This document shows positions 60,895 to 64,000 of a stretch of DNA of 64,000 bases, piece after piece. The notes under the pieces were generated by a model. That model was not told the origin of the DNA. It did not search any database and saw only the letters and a list, made by a program, of their open reading frames with translations. Origin of the DNA: Amycolatopsis methanolica 239. Lineage in GTDB: Bacteria; Actinomycetota; Actinomycetes; Mycobacteriales; Pseudonocardiaceae. The position numbers and the translations under genes were made by a program. Positions within the stretch are counted from its first letter, which is position 1; each line of letters opens with the position of its first letter. The stretch covers positions 3,968,001 through 4,032,000 of the forward strand of contig NZ_CP009110.1 of assembly GCF_000739085.1 (NCBI RefSeq), given 5' to 3'.

Positions 60895-62262
60895 TCAGGC
60901 GGAGCGGCGGGTCGCCCGCCCCGAGTGGACGTAGGCCGCCCGGCCGGTGCCGTCGTCACCGACGAACACGTGCGGCAGGTGGACACCGTGGGTGGGGGTG
61001 CGCGGGATGAGGACGTCGTCGTCCAGCCGGACCAGCTCGGTCCGCTCGGCCTCGCCCAGCTCCGCGAGGAGACCCTTGGGCCGCTGGTCGAGCCAGAGGC
61101 GGCCGTCGTCGTCCTGGGTCACGGTGAGGTCGGCGACCTCGCTGGAGTAGGTGCCGAGGTAGCGGCGCGCGTCGACCGGCTGCGGTTCCGCGGGCGGCAC
61201 CGGCAGCGGCGGCAAGGTGATCCCGGCCAGCTCGGGCATCAGGTGGCCGAAGACGTCGGTGTAAAGGCCGATCGCGTCCCCGCCGTTGGTGAGCAGCGCG
61301 ATCGCGACGTCCCGGCTAGGCACCACGCGCAGGAACGCCGACTGCCCGATCGTCCCGCCGTCGTGCCCGAGGATCGGGCCGCCGGGCCACTCGTACAGTT
61401 CCCAGCCGAGCCCCCAGGCGGTGCCCATCAGCCCGAGCGGCGGCAGGCCGACCTGCCGCTCCTGCATGGCCTTCACGCTGCCGGGGCCGAGCAGCGGCGT
61501 GCCGTCCGGGGCTCCGCCGCCGGAGAGGTGCAGGCGGGCGAAGGCCAGCAGGTCCCGTGGCCGCATCGCCAGCGCCGACCCGGCCGGCGCGTTGGAGCGG
61601 ACCAGCGACCACACCGGGGCCGGCTGCCCGCCCGGCAGGTGGCCGACCGCGGCGCGGTGCAGGACCGCCTCCTCGGCGTTCGTCGCGAAATGCGTCAGGC
61701 CGAGCGGGGTGGCGAGGTGGTCGTGCAGGCACTGGTCGTAGGGCTTGCCGCGCAGCACCTCGACGATACGGCCGAGCACGACGAAGGCCGCGTTGTTGTA
61801 GGAGAACATCTCCCCCGGCGGGAACAGCTGGTCGGTGCCACTCAGGGTCGCGACGTACTTCCCGACGCAGTCGTCGCCGCGGCCGGTGTCGGTGAACAGG
61901 TCGCCTTCGAAGCCGGCCGTGTGGCACATCAGCTGGCGGGCGGTGATCGCGGCGGCGGCGCTCTCGTCCGCCAGCCGGAACTCCGGCAGGTACCGGCGCA
62001 CCGGCGCGTCCAGGTCGAGCGCGCCCTCGTCGGCCAGTTGCACCGCGAGCGTGGTGGTCCAGACCTTGGTGATGGACCCGATCTGGAACACCGAGTCCGG
62101 GGTGGCCTCGACCCCGGTCGCCCGGTTCAGCACCCCGGCGGCCGCGTCGGCGACCTCGCCGCCCACGCCGACCGCGATGGCCGCGCCGGGCACCTCACGC
62201 GTCTCGACCAGGCCGGGGAAGTCGTGTCCGAGCCAGCCGGTGATCTCGTCCAGGTCCGCCAT
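60895..62262 (-). CDS. Beta-lactamase-fold serine hydrolase (class C / D-aminopeptidase-like)
   Basis: A 455-residue penicillin-recognising-enzyme fold protein without signal peptide. S63-x-x-K66 (QIGSITKVW), the tyrosine of FSYNNAAF and the HDG of ILGHDGGTIG make a class C-like active site. It shares long blocks with the C-terminal domain of the S9 fusion (SVFQIGS, GDLFTDTGRGDDC-like segments), so the two arose by duplication. It is the first gene of the operon. A cytoplasmic enzyme of this fold beside a peptide importer and an amino-acid racemase is better explained as a D-specific peptidase or esterase than as an antibiotic-resistance enzyme. ATG 62262 preferred over 62310 because homology begins there. 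Confidence 0.85.
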   Translation of the reverse strand: MADLDEITGWLGHDFPGLVETREVPGAAIAVGVGGEVADAAAGVLNRATGVEATPDSVFQIGSITKVWTTTLAVQLADEGALDLDAPVRRYLPEFRLADESAAAAITARQLMCHTAGFEGDLFTDTGRGDDCVGKYVATLSGTDQLFPPGEMFSYNNAAFVVLGRIVEVLRGKPYDQCLHDHLATPLGLTHFATNAEEAVLHRAAVGHLPGGQPAPVWSLVRSNAPAGSALAMRPRDLLAFARLHLSGGGAPDGTPLLGPGSVKAMQERQVGLPPLGLMGTAWGLGWELYEWPGGPILGHDGGTIGQSAFLRVVPSRDVAIALLTNGGDAIGLYTDVFGHLMPELAGITLPPLPVPPAEPQPVDARRYLGTYSSEVADLTVTQDDDGRLWLDQRPKGLLAELGEAERTELVRLDDDVLIPRTPTHGVHLPHVFVGDDGTGRAAYVHSGRATRRSA

Positions 62263-62294
62263 CGGGCCAAGGTAGCGGCGCCGGTGGCGGAAAA

Positions 62295-62314
62295 GTTCGT
62301 TCGCGCGCACGAAC
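62295..62314. promoter_or_regulatory. Inverted repeat upstream of the ten-gene operon
   Basis: GTTCGT-TCGCGCGC-ACGAAC, a perfect 6-bp repeat 33 bp upstream of the first start codon. It is a candidate operator for the operon's PucR regulator; no clear -10/-35 could be assigned. Confidence 0.4.
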
Positions 62315-62363
62315 GCGGCCCCGCGGATTGGTCGTGCCGGACGAATCCATGGGGCGGTCCACG

Positions 62364-63097
62364 TCAGTCCTGGTGGGCGGTCGCGATGGACTTCGCGCGC
62401 CAGGGCTCGGTGTCGTCGGCGATGCGGTCGACCTTGACCTGCCAGCGGTCGATCGCGTCGCGGCCGAGCAGCAGGTGGGTGGGCAGCGTCTCCTGGCCGG
62501 CGACCTCGTAGATCAGCGCCGCGCCCTGGACCGGGTCGCCCAGCTGGGTGTGGTTGGCCTCGCCGACCCAGTCCAGCGTCGTGCGCGCCGGGGTGCCGTC
62601 GTAGGCCGCGATCCGGTTCTCCGGCAGGGACAGCGAGCTGGCGTCGAGGAAGTCGGTGCGGAACACGCCCGGCTCGACGACCATGCTCTGGATCCCGAAC
62701 GGCGCGAGTTCGACCGACAGCGCCTCGCTGATGCCGGCCACGGCGAACTTCGACGCGCTGTACATGCTCACCCCGGGCTCGCCCTCGAAACCCGAGCGGG
62801 ATCCGATGTGGACCAGCTTCCCGCCGCCCGCCTCACGCATGCAGGGCAGGACCGCGCGGGTGACGTTGATCAGGCCGAACACGTTGAGGTCGAACAGCGA
62901 GCGCGCCTCGGCGTCGCTGATCTCCTCCAGCGCGCCCAGCAGACCGCGGCCGGCGTTGTTGACCAGCACGTCGATCCCGCCGAACCGGTCCACCACGGAC
63001 TCCACCGCGACCGCCACCGTGTCCCCGCCGGCCAGTGCCGCACGCGCGATCTCCGCACCGAGGCCGCGGACGTGCCGGTGATCAGCCAAGTAGCCAT
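62364..63097 (-). pseudogene. Short-chain dehydrogenase (SDR) with frameshift and internal deletion
   Basis: ATG 63097 opens [10 protein letters not shown]. One base later in the cofactor loop the frame shifts to RGLGAEIARAALAGGDTV. The sequence then jumps to AVAVESVVDRFGGIDVLVNN, so roughly 40 residues between the second strand and the NNAG motif are missing. The remainder is a normal SDR: NNAGRGLLGALEE, catalytic Ser in IGSRSGFEGEPGV, YSASK motif, PGVFRTDFLD, ending at 62364. Without the deleted region the NAD(P) fold is incomplete. Confidence 0.75.
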
Positions 63098-63238
63098 TTC
63101 CTCGTCTCTCCTTCGCTTTCGGCGTTTGTGCCGGTGCCCCGCACTCAACCAGCGCAGAGCAGCGAAAAGTGCGCCGGACAGGGCCTCGCTCATCCTTGGA
63201 CGGAGTGGGCCACCCAACAACCTTGGCACGGCTGCCGA

Positions 63239-63257
63239 GGGGGACATCCTGTCCCCC
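63239..63257. promoter_or_regulatory. Palindrome GGGGGACA-TCC-TGTCCCCC
   Basis: A perfect 8-bp stem with a three-base centre in the 257-bp region between two divergent SDR-type starts (63097 and 63355). It may be an operator for the pair. No regulator is visible. Confidence 0.4.
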
Positions 63258-63354
63258 GATCACCTGGGCGCGGTTGCGGCTCCATTTCCGGCTTCCGGGC
63301 TGGTTGGGTGACGGCATCGGGACGAAAACCCGCAACCGGGAAGGAAAAGCCGTC

Positions 63355-64000
63355 ATGTCGCAGGTCATCGCCGGAACCCCGCTCACCGGACGCGTCGCCG
63401 TCGTCGCCGGCCAGCAGCAGGATCGGGGCCGCCACCGCGGAACGGCTCGCCACGCTGGGGGCGAAGGTCGCGGTCGCCGCGCGCCGCAAGGACAACTTAA
63501 GGCGATCCGCGAGGCCGGCGGCATCCCGCGCGAGTTCAACACCATCGCCGTCGACGACGGCATCGCCATGGGCCACGAGGGGATGCTGTACTCGCTGCCT
63601 TCGCGCGACCTGATCGCCGACTCGGTCGAGTACATGGTGCAGGCCCACCGCGCCGACGCGCTGGTGTGCATCTCCAACTGCGACAAGATCACCCCCGGCA
63701 TGCTGATGGCCGCGCTGCGCCTGAACATCCCGACGGTGTTCGTGTCCGGCGGCCCCGATGGAGGGCGGCACGGCGGTGCTCGTCGACGGCACGGTGCGCA
63801 CCCGCCTGCACCTGGTCTCCGCGATGTCCGACGCGGTCGCCGATTGGTGTCGGACGCCGACATCGCCCGCATCGAAGAGGCGGCCTGCCCGACCTGCGGA
63901 TCCTGCTCGGGGATGTTCACCGCGAACTCGATGAACTGCCTCACCGAGGCCCTGGGCTGGCCTTGCCGGGCAACGGCTCGGTGCTCGCGACGCACACCGC
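63355..64000 (+). pseudogene. ilvD: Chimera: SDR N-terminus joined to dihydroxy-acid dehydratase (IlvD), partial
   Basis: ATG 63355 opens an SDR ([19 protein letters not shown]; with indels [20 protein letters not shown]). At about 63498 the sequence becomes Ilv[51 protein letters not shown] and [18 protein letters not shown]. The cysteines of the last two blocks are ligands of the IlvD Fe-S cluster. IlvD dehydrates dihydroxy acids in branched-chain amino-acid synthesis. One-base indels occur near 63757, 63845 and 63960, and about 40-60 N-terminal residues are replaced by the SDR part. Runs off the window. Confidence 0.78.

Noticed and set aside
60895..62262. Beta-lactam resistance gene
   Set aside because: There is no signal peptide, the gene is in a peptide-import operon and has a paralogous domain fused to a peptidase, so a catabolic hydrolase fits better. 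The SxxK fold alone does not indicate antibiotic resistance.
1..64000. Prophage, CRISPR array, rRNA or tRNA
   Set aside because: No structural phage genes, no regularly spaced repeats, no rRNA blocks and no cloverleaf with a CCA end could be recognised by eye. A tRNAscan or CRISPR search was not possible.

Overview
The window is about 70% GC, with GTG starts, four-base ATGA/GTGA stop-start overlaps and actinobacterial families throughout (IclR, PucR/CdaR, MerR, DivIVA-like coiled coil, DUF3558-type lipoprotein, AcoR-like regulator without a sigma-54 loop). It looks like a chromosome segment of a Pseudonocardiaceae actinomycete. The N-acylamino acid racemase at 49173-50279 has the same 368-residue length and catalytic residues (K161/K163, D189, E214, D239, K263) as I recall for the Amycolatopsis enzyme, so an Amycolatopsis-like host is my best guess. 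I see no rRNA, tRNA or CRISPR array.

Layout. 1-155: start of a ChrB-like gene (minus). 291-4361: glycolate oxidase glcDEF. 4370-6823: remnants of a lactate/glycolate permease, a PfkB sugar kinase, a GH4 glycosidase, an MFS transporter and an RraA-like protein. 6989-13962: IclR regulator, hydantoinase/oxoprolinase HyuA-HyuB, MFS transporter and a glutamate-1-semialdehyde-aminomutase-like transaminase. 14026-16065: frameshifted alpha/beta hydrolase and MFS genes. 16475-18753: small peptide, coiled-coil protein, MerR regulator and Hsp20. 18906-22828: small exported or membrane proteins and relics. 23145-24042: broken phosphotransferase and TetR genes. 24064-33635: ketone/alcohol catabolism (two aldehyde dehydrogenases, Baeyer-Villiger monooxygenase, esterase, AcoR-like regulator, zinc alcohol dehydrogenase). 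34128-37479: a decayed IS3-family element next to a tyrosine recombinase-XRE-zinc ribbon module. 37767-42790: ABC exporter with a secreted YncE/phosphatase protein. 42986-47488: broken genes (PhoX, GNAT, ISL3 relic, PucR, MmsA, MFS). 47531-62262: an intact ten-gene operon, minus strand. 62364-64000: broken SDR and SDR/IlvD genes.

The most interesting system is the 14.7 kb operon read from 62262 to 47531. It encodes a beta-lactamase-fold serine hydrolase, a peptide-type ABC importer (binding lipoprotein, permease, permease-ATPase fusion, ATPase), an S9 prolyl-oligopeptidase fused to a second beta-lactamase-fold domain, an M20 peptidase, a GNAT protein, an N-succinylamino acid racemase and a PucR regulator. 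The GNAT, racemase and M20 trio matches the known route that converts D- to L-amino acids through N-succinyl intermediates. I infer a system that imports peptides containing D-residues, cleaves them inside the cell and inverts the D-amino acids.

A second coherent unit is the ketone pathway. Palindromes of the form TGTTCC-N5-GG(A/G)AC occur twice before the monooxygenase/regulator pair and once, with one mismatch, between the second aldehyde dehydrogenase and the alcohol dehydrogenase. They are probably operators of the AcoR-like regulator.

The window also has an odd damage pattern. Whole operons are flawless, including a 1,100-codon gene. Other blocks carry clustered one-base frameshifts and abrupt joins between unrelated genes: permease/kinase, glycosidase/MFS, phosphotransferase/TetR, PhoX/GNAT, MmsA/MFS and SDR/IlvD. 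Either this is recent deletion-driven gene decay or these are assembly joins. Read mapping would decide.
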